Shown: positions 43,900 through 55,900 of the stretch, piece by piece | Numbering within the stretch: position 1 is the first letter of the stretch | Layout: each line of letters begins with the position of its first letter | Origin: Lottia gigantea | Taxonomy: Eukaryota; Mollusca; Gastropoda; Lottiidae | Reading direction: 5' to 3' | DNA length: 64,000 nt | Assembly (NCBI RefSeq): GCF_000327385.1 | Contig: NW_008710566.1 | Span: 1,158,730-1,222,729 of the forward strand | The notes under the pieces: model-generated | Databases searched by the model: none | Seen by the model: only the letters and a program-made list of their open reading frames with translations | Told to the model about the DNA's origin: nothing | Position numbers and translations under genes: made by a program

Positions 43900-46800
43900 T
43901 CAATTGTTGTTGCATTCTTTAGCTTTGATTCTCAATTGATGGATGCTGGATGCCTTGAGATCCGAGATGGAAGATTTTGGAAAGTTGGTGGTCTGTAGAA
44001 TACCAGCACCCGGTCGGAGTGATGGTGATGATGATGATGAATGATGGGTTATATCCGAAGGTTGAAGACACGATTCTTGAAACTGGAAAACACTACAGGC
44101 CTCTGTGTTTCTCTCTAAAAACATATACAAAAGAGACGAAGTTTAGTCGGGGAAATTGTTATTGCGTCCTTATCACACTTTCCAAATCCCCCCCCCCCTC
44201 CCCAATTAAAAAGAAAGTTACATTTAGCATTTTTTTCCAGCGCTTAGCTGCGACTACATGCTTTGCAAAACGGAAGAAAGCCTCGAACTAGGGACTTACC
44301 TGTGTCGTGGCGGTCAGTCGGGGATAGTTTCTGGGTGAAAAGAGAGCTAGCTGTAGTAAACTGTGGTTGCCAGTCTAGTGGGATATTACCGTACCAATAC
44401 GACATGTTGGATCCCGGAAGTGGCGTATAGCTAGCCACCTGAGCAGGCGGAATCAAGGGAGATAATGGTCGACATCTTCCTACAGCGTTATTCGGTGGCA
44501 GATCTGCAATCAAATAAAAGTTTTACTCTTAATCTAGTCTCTAATAGAGCCAACATCCGGCATAACAATAATAAAGCGGCATTTATCTATCCTTGTCTAA
44601 TATCGATTTACAAATTTACCATGAACGATCTGTGGCACACGTAACGCCAGTTTCTGGTCCATCTGGATGAACAAGTGTTTGTCCACGTCAGCACCACTGG
44701 ACTGCTTCACAAAGAGATGTCGGGAACTATTTGTCCTTCCAAAGGGCCAATTGCTTCACAAGGGGATGTCGGGAACTATATGTCCTTCCAAAGGGCCAAT
44801 TACTCCACAAAGGGATGTCGGGAACTATTTGTCCTTCCAAAGGGCCAATTGCTTCACAAAGGGATGTCGGGAACTATATGTCCTTCCAAAGGACCAATTG
44901 CTTCACAAAGGGATGTCTGGAACCATTTGTCCTTCCAAAGGACCAATTGCTTGTCCATGTCAGCCATAAATCCCCCACCCCATTTGAACTGCTTCACAAA
45001 ACGATACCAGTAAGCATTATACAAAACTTACTTTGACAACCAACAGGTTCTTTCAAATCAGTTTTTTGCTGTTTTCTCCATTTGGCACGTCGATTCTGAA
45101 ACCAGACCTAGAAAATACAATTGAGAGATCTTCCTGCCTAACGGAATGGGATAAGAAAATGCAGGAAAAGATTGAATACCCGTGCCTTAGATCGACATAT
45201 CTGAGCTTTATTTCGACATAATGACTACCAGCTTCTGGAATGTCGACATACTGAACACTAGCTTCTGGAATGTCGACATACTGAACACTCGCTTCTGGAA
45301 TGTCGACATACTGAACACTAGCTTCTGCAAGGTCGACATACTGAACACTAGCTTCTGGAAGATCGACGTACTGAACACTAGCTTCTGGAAGGTCGACAGA
45401 CCTGAACACTAACTTCTGGAAGGTCGACAGACCTGAACACAAGCTTCTGGAAGGTCGACATACTAAACACTAGCTTCTGGAAGATCGACATACTGAACAC
45501 TAGCTTCTGGAAGGTCGACAGACCTGAACATTAACTTCTGGAAGATCGACAGACCTGAACACTAGCTTCTGGAAGGTCGACAGACCTGAACACTAACTTC
45601 TGGAAGGTCGACAGACCTGAACACAAGCTTCTGGAAGGTCGACATACTGAACACTAGCTTCTGGAAGATCGACATACCTGAACTCTTGCCTCTGTCAAGT
45701 CCAATTTCAAAGCTAGTTCCTCGCGATAGAAAACATCTGGGTAATGTGTAGATTGAAATGAGTTCTCCAATTCACCAAGTTGTAAACTCGTAAACGTTGT
45801 TCTGTATCTTCTCTGTTTTCTTCGCGCACTGGCTCCTTTAATTAAATAACGGTAAATACAACGTGATAAATATGATATTATGATGTGATATGATTGGATT
45901 AGATTTGTCAAACTTACATACAAACATATCATGTATTGTCCATTACTGCTAAACGATCACGCTGTGGCCCAATTAGATGTCTGGGTCCCTAGACTTAAAT
46001 GGGTTTGAGGGCCATTTCCGGAAATGATTAATAATTTACATGTGCGACCTCGCGTGACCTCCACATTAGTTTGTTTTGATAAACATGGGTTTTCTCTTCA
46101 ATATCAGCTAGTAGAATGAATCCAGTAGTTTCAAGCAAGGTAAAATGTATTAATGTATACTTTGACAAATACAAAATGGCGGATTTCAGTTATTACCAAA
46201 CGTCACAATTTTTTATCGGCCGAATTTCCTTATAATCCACAGCTGTAATCGGAATTCCAAGTGTCGTCTGCTAGAATGTAGTCCAGCGAATGAAGTCACG
46301 TGAAAAATTCTATGGAACACAAAGTGGGCCATATTCTTATGTTGTTTCAGTGACTTTTAGCAATAAATCACTCTACGTATCTTATTTTGTCAGAAACTAT
46401 TTTTTTTTAAATCATGGTTCTTTGAAGGAATTGTCACTAGTTATAATGAATTGATATTAAAGATAAATACTAAGAGAAGTTAATTATACCACCCGGTATC
46501 CATACAACGTGTTTTTCTCGACTTATTTATAGATCAAACATTGTACACGAAAATAGGAGACGCATTTTGCCGCCGTTGTCGAGTTGGTTACTTATGAAAT
46601 ATGGGTCAAAGTGAGGCATACATAAAGAAAATCGAAACTAACCCAATTTTAATTATTTTATAGAATATCTGAGGAAACATCTAAGACATAAACGATGACG
46701 AAATTCGGTCTTGAATCCTTATATCCACGAAAATAGGTTACACCACTGTATATATTGCCGGCTACTTGTTTGATTGTTTTCTTTGGTATATTTTTAGTAT

Positions 46801-48647
46801 TTTATATTTTTTCCTTGACTTGGTTCAACCAGTATCTATGGTAGTTGAGCCACTGTGATTATGTAATTTGTGTTTGTCAACTCGGCATCCTTTCAGAGAG
46901 TCTACATATTGTAATATTGGTCAAGGTTTCAATTAAATAATCATAATCAAAACAGCAAGAAGAAAAGAAATCATAAAAATGAAATTGCTGTTGGAAGGAA
47001 ACCAGACGGGGGAAAGTGAAACCACAATAATTTTCGACAAGTATCATTTCATGTTTCCATTAACTTCAGAAAGAGTTTCTAGCTTTTTGAATTAACTATA
47101 AACAGAGCCCCGTGCGCTTCAGGCTGTGAAAGTTGAAGATCCCTCACAGATGGAAATCAACCGAGGCCCCGTGTGCTACAGGCTGTGTACGGTAAACATC
47201 CCTCGACAGTTGGAAATCGAAAAAGAGCAGGCTAATGCCGCTGTCCTGACAAAAAATGTCCCTCATTGTACCCTGCATGGCGTTGCCCGTCTTCATTAGC
47301 AAACATGGTGTAGAAAAGTAGGACGTAAAACTCCATTCATTTCATTTCATTTACAGATGGAAATCGAAAAAGAGTAGGCTAAGGCCTTGTCCTAAATGTA
47401 CTAAAAATATTCGTCGTTGCATACTTAAGGGTCTTGATTGGCGCAATCAGGTGCAAGATGCAGGACGTAAATTTCCAATTCGTTTCGTTTCCCGGCAAAA
47501 AATTCAGGTATCATATGCTACAGCAAAGGTGTAACGAGTCTCCATACATTGACCTTTGATTAACCAATATTCTCTTCATCGACATCTCGGGCAATTAGAT
47601 TTATCGAAACTAAATATTGTGAAACTTTTTAATTCGTCATTAGTCGGAAGGGCATGGTTGTCCTAGTATTTGTTTCACCAACCGATCAAGCCAAATTTCA
47701 GCCAGCTGTGTAGTCGTGTAAATATTTGCTCTATGTCTGATAGGGCTCAATTTAAGCTATCGTATAGTTGTCTAAATATTTGCTCTATATCTGATAGAGA
47801 TCAATTTAAGCTATCTGTATAGTCGTCTAAATATTTGCTCTATGTCTGATAGAGATCAATTTAAGCTATCGTATAGTTGTCTAAATATTTGCTCTATATC
47901 CGATAGAGATCAATTTAAGCTATCGTATAGTTGTCTAAATATTTGCTCTATATCTGATAGACCTCAATTTAAGCTATCGTATAGTTGTCTAAATATTTGC
48001 TCTATATCTGATAGAGCTGAATTCTAGCTATCTATGTAGTTGTCTGAATATTTACTTGACCAGCTGATAAAGCTCAATTTAAGATATCTGTATAGTTGTC
48101 TAAATATTTGCTCTATATATGATGGACCTCAATTTCAGCTATCTGTATAGTTGTCTAAATATTTACTTGACCAGCTGATCAAGCTCAATTTCAGCTATCT
48201 GTATAGTTGTCTAAATATTTACTTGACCAGCTGATAAAGCTGAATTCTATCTATGTATATAGTTGTCTTAATATTTAATATTACAAGTTGATAGCAAATG
48301 GTATGCTTTCACAAGAACGAAAGCACACTGCTTTTATCAAATAAGGAGACGAGTGTCTTAATTTGAGAACGCAATAAATATTTCCACGACTGTACACACG
48401 AATAACTCTTACCTTTAAAGCTATTGGACGACTGAAAGTCAGATGATTTAACCTCAGTATGCGATGGGGGTGTCGAGTGCGGTGGTGCTTTACCGCCCAA
48501 TATGCCATGAACACTGTACTGTAATCCAGCACTGGACACTGTATTCCTTATAAACACCTCACTTGGGTCAGTTAAAGCCGAATAAAAGCTGTCTTTAAGT
48601 CCAGGTGGAATGTCAGGTCCGCTTCTGCTACAGTAAACCGATTCCAT
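43900..48647 (-). CDS. PRD-class homeobox transcription factor, aristaless/Arx-like, with OAR domain
   Basis: Nuclear DNA-binding regulator of development. Exons (minus): 48647-48413, 45835-45678, 45107-45032, 44503-44300, 44114-43900; 295 aa, phases agree. Octapeptide/eh1-like YSVHGILGG at 44-52, probably a Groucho-binding repression motif. Homeodomain about 84-143: [15 protein letters not shown] at its start, [20 protein letters not shown], then [11 protein letters not shown], with Gln at position 50 as in paired-like Q50 proteins. The intron after VQ (positions 46/47 of the homeodomain) is the usual one for this class. The C-terminus has an OAR motif ([12 protein letters not shown], about 280-291). 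RYRTTFTS favours aristaless/Arx over Alx, Phox2 or Rx, but GELENSFQS is divergent, so orthology is open. No paired domain. Introns 1, 2 and 3 each hold a tandem array. Confidence 0.93.
44700..44960. repeat. 49-bp tandem array in homeobox intron 3
   Basis: Five units of TTCACAAAGGGATGTCGGGA, ACTATTTGTCCTTCCAAAGG, GCCAATTGC. The flanks hold similar words (TGTCCACGTCAGC left, TGTCCATGTCAGC right), so the array is itself bounded by a short direct repeat. Frames through it are artefacts. Confidence 0.9.
45225..45677 (-). repeat. 30-bp tandem array copied from the homeodomain exon donor junction
   Basis: About 15 units of GAAGCTAGTGTTCAG followed by (G)TATGTCGACCTTCCA on the minus strand. The first half resembles the end of exon 2 (GAGGCAAGAGTTCAG) and the second half is the intron start (GTATGTCGATCTTCCA). 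About six units read TTCAGGTCTGTCG and so keep a plausible donor; the others read TTCAGTATGTCG. The array begins at the true donor. Confidence 0.9.
45936..47100. other. homeobox intron 1, left part, nothing recognised
   Basis: Unique sequence without a repeat or exon I can support. Enhancers for the homeobox gene could lie here, but no motif cluster is evident by eye. Confidence 0.35.
47103..47490 (+). mobile_element. old SINE interrupted by a younger SINE
   Basis: Pieces AACAGAGCCCCGTGCGC (left) and GGAAATCGAAAAAGAGTAGG to CAGGACGTAAATTTCC (right) form one diverged SINE body split at 47158. Lies in homeobox intron 1. Confidence 0.78.
47159..47352 (+). mobile_element. 5'-truncated SINE nested in a SINE
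   Basis: Runs from AACCGAGGCCCCGTGTGC to the ATTTC tail. The 13-bp direct repeat ACAGATGGAAATC at 47146-47158 and 47353-47365 is the target-site duplication, and it belongs to the older SINE's body. Confidence 0.85.
47700..48285. repeat. ~54-57-bp tandem array in homeobox intron 1
   Basis: About ten units of CTGATAGAGATCAATTTAAG, CTATCGTATAGTTGTCTAAA, TATTTGCTCTATAT. Units at the right end are more diverged (TACTTGACCAGCTGAT). It ends 128 bp before the exon 1 donor. Confidence 0.88.
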
Positions 48648-48954
48648 CGTCCAAGATTCCAGTTTTATATATAGGCTACTGCTCTAATCAGATCACCTTA
48701 ATGTAATTTGTCAAATTTCTTCCACAATTCTTCTCGTCCATTCTTTTAATATTAACAAATAAGGCAGTTCTAAGTTTTCCCGCCATAATTGACGCAGAAG
48801 TAACCAATGACAAGGGAAAGATTTTAATTTGAATGTTAGAAGGTTTCTGTAATTTTCTCTGAAGCAATTTTCTAATTTCAACAACCACCTTCATAAGGCT
48901 TCTTAATTCATTTTCTTCTGTTCTTCACAGAGACTCAGTTTGTATGGTTCTGAT

Positions 48955-49110
48955 TGAAAAGGAGTTTTACGTCCTACTTTTCTGCACCTGTTTTGGGTAA
49001 TAAATTTTGTCAGGACAGTGGCATTATCTTACTCGTTTAAGGATCCATAACACGGGTTCTCAGTGCATTTATCACATCCCATCGACGAGGCGCTTTTTCC
49101 ATGTTTTCAA
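48955..49110 (-). mobile_element. decayed SINE fragment
   Basis: Reverse words GGAGTTTTACGTCCTACTTT, TCTGCACCTG and CGAGGCGCTTTTTCCATG follow the SINE order from tail to middle; the head is missing. Confidence 0.7.
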
Positions 49111-49474
49111 AACCTTTTTTACTTTTCTATGCGAATCCAAACTCCGTCCACACCCTGAGGTTAATATATCGCCGTGTCAAGGACCGGAAGACCATTACAC
49201 CATTAGAGATTATGACGGGTTACTTTGTGTCGGTGTCAACCTTATTTACATTAATTTTAACACACGTACTGTAATCTTTATCTAGAGTTTAGAGGGTCAT
49301 TAGAGCGCATGACATCACTTGGAGACTTCAATTGTTTTGTGGTTTAACTTCAGCTCGAATAGTGTGTGGTTCGTTATTGAAGCTCCATCATCATTCTGAT
49401 CTGTGGTTCGTTTTAATTCGAGGATCGTTTTAATGCACTCGTTTAAATTCGTTATTCGTAATAGTACTGTATCT

Positions 49475-49625
49475 AGTCAATCTAGTTCGTTATAATACTG
49501 TATCTAGTCAATCTAGTTCGTTATAATACTGTATCTAGTCAATCTAGTTCGTTATAATACTGTATCTAGTCAATCTAGTTTGTAATAGTACTGTATCTAG
49601 TCAATCTAGTTCGTAATAATGCTCG
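49475..49625. repeat. 31-bp tandem array upstream of SLC23
   Basis: Five units of TTCGTTATAATACTGTATCT plus AGTCAATCTAG, about 360 bp upstream of the SLC23 start codon. The word TTCGTTATAAT is TATA-like in each unit, though nothing shows use as a promoter. Confidence 0.85.
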
Positions 49626-49983
49626 GTTCGTTACAATTCGCAGTAAGCTGGAGTGCGTATGGTTTGTGATTTAAATTACTTTGTGTCCAGTTATATTTTG
49701 AGAAAAGGAAAGGTTTGATACGATACTATTGTATGTGCTATGTTGGTGGTTAGTGGGTCATAGTGCGCTATAGTTCGTAGTTCGAAGTTCGCCAAACAAC
49801 CAAGGGTATCGTCTGAATTATCTTGTTCCCTTAGTTGTATTGGGGAAATTAACTGTGTTCTGACGCCGGTTCTATGTACACTTTGGCAATCAGCCATAGC
49901 ACCTGATAAATAGATCAGAACTCAGGACCGTATATCGCAGATTGCTATACAACTGATACAATCTAAATCCTTTGTTTACAATC

Positions 49984-52900
49984 ATGTCGAAAACTGCAGG
50001 AATCGAAACGGAGATACAGGTTAGTTTTCATAGCTTTACATTTTAAATCGTCGGTCAGATAGTGTGCTCACAGTTCGATATGCGTTCGGTAAAACATGAA
50101 ACTTTTCTGCCGTCTATTAGGACGTTAAGTGCCGTAGGATCGAATCCTCCTCAAGGCATGACAATTCTAATGCCACGGTAAGTGCTTCTGAGAGGTCCTG
50201 TGTCGGTTTTTACCCTCCATTGTATTCTAATTTTTCTGAAAAATAATACAAAACTACAGGATCTATTTCATTTTCTCTAATCATCACTACATGAGTTCAC
50301 GTGGAGGTTAAAAATAGCAATAATTGCCAAAACTGTGTTATATATATTTTTCTGTTTACTGACCCAATTTTGAATTTAATATCTGTGAGATTAACATTAT
50401 TATTACTGTTTACTAGCTATGCCACGAGATCTAAAGCCTATGCTTCACCAAATGTATTTATAGATAGGCCTAATGACCAAGACACGTTTTTGCAGTTCTT
50501 CTTTTCCCATTCTGAAGATTAATGACCCCTACCGATAGAAGGGAGAATTTGAAACAGGGTTCAATTTAAACGCTATCGCATAGCAACTGCAAGTCAAAAT
50601 AGTCCCGTTAGCGATTCAATATTTCTTACGAGTATCTAAAATTAAAATTTATCATATTGTTATTTACATAGTTCGGAACATTTTGAATTGTTATCGAAAT
50701 TTTTAGATTTAAATAGTAACAGTTTATACACGTTTTTACGGAAGCGTATTAGGGCCATTCATTTTTTTTTTAATTTTCAAGTTAGTATGTTGAACTTTCA
50801 AGTTTGTAACTTGAATTTTCAAGTTAATATCTTGAATTTTCAAGTTAGCATCTTGAATTTTCAAGTTAGCATCTTGAATTTTCAAGCTAGTGTTTTGAAT
50901 TTTCAAGCTAGTGTGTTGAATTTTCAAGCCAATATGTTGAATTTTCAAGTTATTATGTTGAATTTTCAACTTAGTATGTTGAATTTTCAAGATAATAAAT
51001 TGAAAATTCAAGATACTAACTTGAAAATTCAAGATACTAACACATACTAACTTGAAAATTCAAGTTACTAACTTGAAAATTCAACATTTTAACTTGAAAA
51101 TTCAACATACTAAATTCAACATACTAAATTCAACATACTAAATCCAACATACTAGGTTGAAAATTCAAAACACTAACTTGAATATTCAAAACACTAACTT
51201 GAAAATTCAAGATACTAACTTGAAAATTCAAGATACTAATACATACTAACTTGAAAATTCCCCCCCCCCACCCCCCCCAAAAAAAAAAAATGAATGGCCC
51301 TAATACGCTTCCGTATGTTTTACATCAAGGGAGAGAATCCATTGCCATTTTATTTGACCACTGAGTTTAATTATGAAATTTTATTAAATCAAATTTGAAT
51401 CGTTAGCGTTACACAGTGTAGTAAATCGGTCAGTAAAATGCTAGTTTGAAATCAATAATAAGTCTTCGGAGTACTGTAATTCGAAGCATTGCACGGAGGT
51501 ACAATGCGTACCTTTCAAAATAAGAGAATACCCATTGGCCCTTCACCATTTAATACCCCGTCTTGGTACTACATCTCCCTACTAACCCACCCAAATTTCC
51601 CCTCGTTCTTCTTAAGAACTGTACCTTCCCCCAATTACCATCTCTCATCTCTCCCTAAATCTCTTTACTCTATTGTTTTATGTTTCTTCACCTATTCAGT
51701 TCCTATCCTTTCTTATCTCTATTATCCAGGTTGAAGAGCTTCAAATAGAAGAAAATGGCGAAAATAAGAAGTTAATTTATTCAGTTAAAGAAAGTCCACC
51801 TTTGATTATAACATTGATTCTCGGAGTTCAGGTTTGTTATATTACATTAGGTATTATTATCATGAAAATATGACTAAAGAAAAATAACTTGAAAAATCCT
51901 AGCGTTGGAGAGGGTCGCCTTTAGACCCTAACTGAAGTGGCAAAATTGAAAATAAGATCTAATAATAAAAAGTGGACCGATAGGTTGGTGTTAGATGGTT
52001 TTATTAAGCTAAGATTCCATATACGCGTCATGCGTCATCCGTCATGCGTTAAAAATCTAAATAGTTGGTTTAAGAGGGTATGATTCCATATATGCGGAAG
52101 CGGTATCCGTCAAATGGTCTCCGTCATGCATCAAAAGACGTATTTTGTGGGGATTTCCTGTCTTTTTTATGCACCAAAGCATCCATCTGTCTAGAAATCC
52201 GTGCGTCAAAAGAAAGATAACGTATACGTTTAACGCACATATGGAATCATATTCGACGCATGACGGATTCGCAAGGGCCATTTATGTCTGCATGACGCAT
52301 CCGCATGACGCGTATATGGAATCTTAGCTTAAACCAAAGGATCTAATTAAACTGAGATTAATTACCAAAATTAGTGTGATCTAACGAGTTTTCTGTCGCA
52401 GTCTCATACTAATTTATAAGTAATCCAAGCATGTCAAGTTGGAGCCATTTCTTGATTTTTCAGGCGTTTATGACGTGTTTAGGAGCGACAATTGGCTATC
52501 CGTTTATAATATCCACCGCCCTGTGTTTAACGAACGATAGTCTGGGAATGGCTCAGATCCTTGGAACCAATTTCTTTGTTTCCGGTTTCTCTACAATTCT
52601 ACAAACCACTTTTGGAATCAGGTACAAACCAATTGGAGAATATATTTGTATTTTGTTCTTGCTCATTTGTGTATTAGAAATTGTGTACTTTTGTAATTGT
52701 TTACTAACAGTTGTGTACTTTTGTAATTGTTTACTAACAGTTGTGTACTTTTGTAATTGTTTACTAACAGTTGTGTACTTTTGTAATTGTTTACTAACAG
52801 TTGTGTACTTTTGTAATTGTTTACTAACAGTTGTGTACTTTTGTTCATCTGTAAACTTGAACTTGTGTGAACTTGAACTTGTGTGAACTTGAACTTGTGT

Positions 52901-55900
52901 ATTTGTAATTTTGTACATTCTGGATTTATCCTTTTTTAATGTCATTCCAATGGTATATAACTTATATATTTGTATTTGTTTTACTCTAATTTGTACTTGT
53001 GTTTTTTGTGTTATTCTAAGTGATTATAGTCGTGTGCTTTATTTAATTGGATATTCTGAACTTATGAACTGGTATATTTGTATATAGTCCAAATTGAGTA
53101 TATGAACTATTGTGTATTTGTATTTTTGTAATTGTACTTTTGTCATTGTTTTTGTTATTTGTATGATTCGAAATTTCTAAGAAATCTTGTATTTAAGGCT
53201 ACCAATTCTACAGAGTTCAAGTTTTGCCTTCATCGTGCCAACCATAGCCATGTTTTCTGTTGAAAAATATTCCTGCATTTATACTGAAGCAATGGGTAAG
53301 ATGTGTTTAGTAACGTCTATCAATGTGTGATTAAGAAGTTAATGGTTTGGAGGGGGGGGGGGGGGGGGGCAGCAAAAATAATACTACATGTATTAGTTTT
53401 GAACGTACTGAGCGACAATCATTACGATGACTGATAAGGAAATAGGTTCAGTATATATCAAATGAATTATTTTAGCATTATCAGTCAGATTAAGATGATA
53501 AATTTACATCAAACGAAAGAATGTTACTTTTTTAAAGCGGATATTTTAACTCACCAGGACACCAGCGACCAGAAGGGAGATTTTATCGTTTTGTTATCAT
53601 GCTATAACTATTAAAGATGGGTTCCCTTATTTTTATTTATGAAAATGAAAATGCTTATACTTATATGAATAGAAAGTAGAGGTGTTGTAATGACTTGGAA
53701 AAATACCATAATTAACTCATAATTAGCTAAATTAGAAGAGAATTACCAACAGAATTCGGATGAGTGACCGTTCAAGAAAGGTCAAAAAGTCTTTTTTGTT
53801 TATCCAGACTGTACAAACGTGAACATTTATGATTGGTTAAAACTTATATTGTATGCAATAAGAACGATAATGATATGATTAAGAATACATGAGAATTCAT
53901 TAGAAACACCAATTAATCAAATAGTTTGCTTAATTTGACACTAAAAAACAAGGAAATCCATCTTTAAGCCATTTAATTTCGTTATAAAACAACTTCAAAT
54001 GTTTGTCAAGTTCAAGTTCATTCTTGAAGGTCATCAATCGGCATTTTTGAGTGGTTCAATTGGGCCTAAAATAATATAAATAGACTTCAGGAATACTAGA
54101 ATAGTACAAAAATCTCAAACTGGAAAAATTCACTTTTTAGTTCTATCGTCACTGGTTTCTCCCTGTTAAATATATTGCACGTCGTGTGGACAAAGTCTGG
54201 AGTAGGAATGTCGTGCTCCAACTCTATATTTTCACTATTTTTGCAGTGAACCAGACTGTGATATCACAATATGGCGGAGACCATCATCGATCCTTATGGA
54301 CGTCAAGAATTAGAGAGGTAATGTTGTTTCTCAAAACGTCGTGGACGTTAATCCTAGCTCTTCATTATTGATTTTTTGTGAAACGGCGGCCGGTTTATTA
54401 CCATTTATTAATTTTATGCTCTCTGTTAGCGGATCAGATTTGAATTTTATATCCCGCGTTTTTTTGGCGCATTCGTGGTGCACTACACGACGTTACCTAT
54501 CTTCGTCATATGCAGATAATAAATATAAGTCAATTTGATGTTGAAACAAGCCGAAACTTATATGAATCTGTGCTCGTTTTCAGATTAATGGTTGTCTTAT
54601 GGTAGCTTCTCTACTGCAGATTACAATCGGGTTCAGCGGTATTTTAGGTTTCATGTTGAGGTTTATAGGACCTCTCACAATCGCACCGACCATTTCTCTA
54701 CTATCCTTATCGTTATTTGATGCTGTTTATATCAAAAGTCAAGGACAATGGTGGATAGCCGTCATGTAAGTCCTTTTTCTATCCAACAAATATTGTTTGC
54801 GGCTTGAAATTGAGACTTAGAAATTTGCAGTAATAACTATGAACTGGATTTATAATTAGATTTTTAGGCAGTTTATTATTAAATATACAGATTTACAATT
54901 GGATATGACATAGATTAACAATAAATATAACGTACATTTGCAATCAAATATTTCATTGACTTACAATCAAATGTTACACTGATTTACAATAATCATATGT
55001 AACATTGATTCATACTAAACTGTTACTTTGATTTACAATCAAAAAGCTATATCGACTTGCAATCAAACGTTACATTGATTTACAATCAAACGTTACATTA
55101 ATTTACAATCAAATGTGACATCGACTTGCTATCAAATGTTATATTAATTTACAATCAAATGTTACACCGACTTGCTATCAAATGTTACATTGATTTATAA
55201 TCAAATGATACATTGATTTATAATCAAATGATACATTGATATATAATCAAATGGTACATTGATATATAATCAAATGATACATTGATTTATAATCAAATGA
55301 TACATTGATATATAATCAAATGGTACATTGATGTATAATCAAATGATTCATTGATTTATAATCAAATGATACATTGACTTATAATCAAATGTTACATTGA
55401 TTTATAATCAAATTTTGTGAAAAATTACAATATACAAAACACATGTCTTAGATTTACAATAAATTTTACATAGTTCAGCATCAGATAGTTTATGATCTTG
55501 TTTTCAGGACAATGGTGCTAATCATCATTTTTTCACAATATTTGAAATTCATCAACATACCATGTTTCACCTATACACAAGCTGGTGGATGGAAGAAAAT
55601 TCTGCTCCCAATTTTTAACCTTTTTCCAGTGAGTAACGGATCATTTCCACTTCTATGTTTTAAATGATTTCAGATTCAAGGTTATAAGTATATTATGTAA
55701 TTGTGATTGGTCAGTCTCTAAAACTTAGTTTTCTTAAAGATGGGTTTCCTTATTTTTTAGTGTCAAATGAAGCAAACTATGTGATTAAGTGGTGTTTCTA
55801 ATGAATTATCATGTAGTCTTAATCATATCATTATGTTCTTATTGCATTTAATTAAGAGTTTTAACCAATCATAAATGCCCATGTATGTACATTCTGGATA

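Larger units (their letters stand above)
48648..49983. promoter_or_regulatory. shared 5' region of the divergent homeobox and SLC23 genes
   Basis: The two start codons are 1336 bp apart and face away from each other. The space holds a decayed SINE (48955-49110) and a short array (49475-49625), leaving under 900 bp of unique sequence for both promoters. No TATA box or initiator is convincing. Whether the promoters are shared is unknown. Confidence 0.4.

Noticed and set aside
44675-45036. Overlapping ~100-codon frames with repeated CPSKGPI
   Set aside because: They come from the 49-bp intronic array in three frames at once.
48664-48671. TATATAAA as TATA box of the homeobox gene
   Set aside because: It lies only ~17 bp upstream of the ATG, which would place the transcription start within the coding sequence.
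50688-51050. 120-codon repeat protein (LNFQ repeats) and its antisense partner
   Set aside because: The 21-bp subrepeats of the foldback element open frames on both strands; there is no start context or splice support.
52431-52886. 151-codon frame beginning upstream of SLC23 exon 3 and running into the array
   Set aside because: Only 52464-52621 is coding, as shown by the splice sites and homology; the repeated tail is intron.
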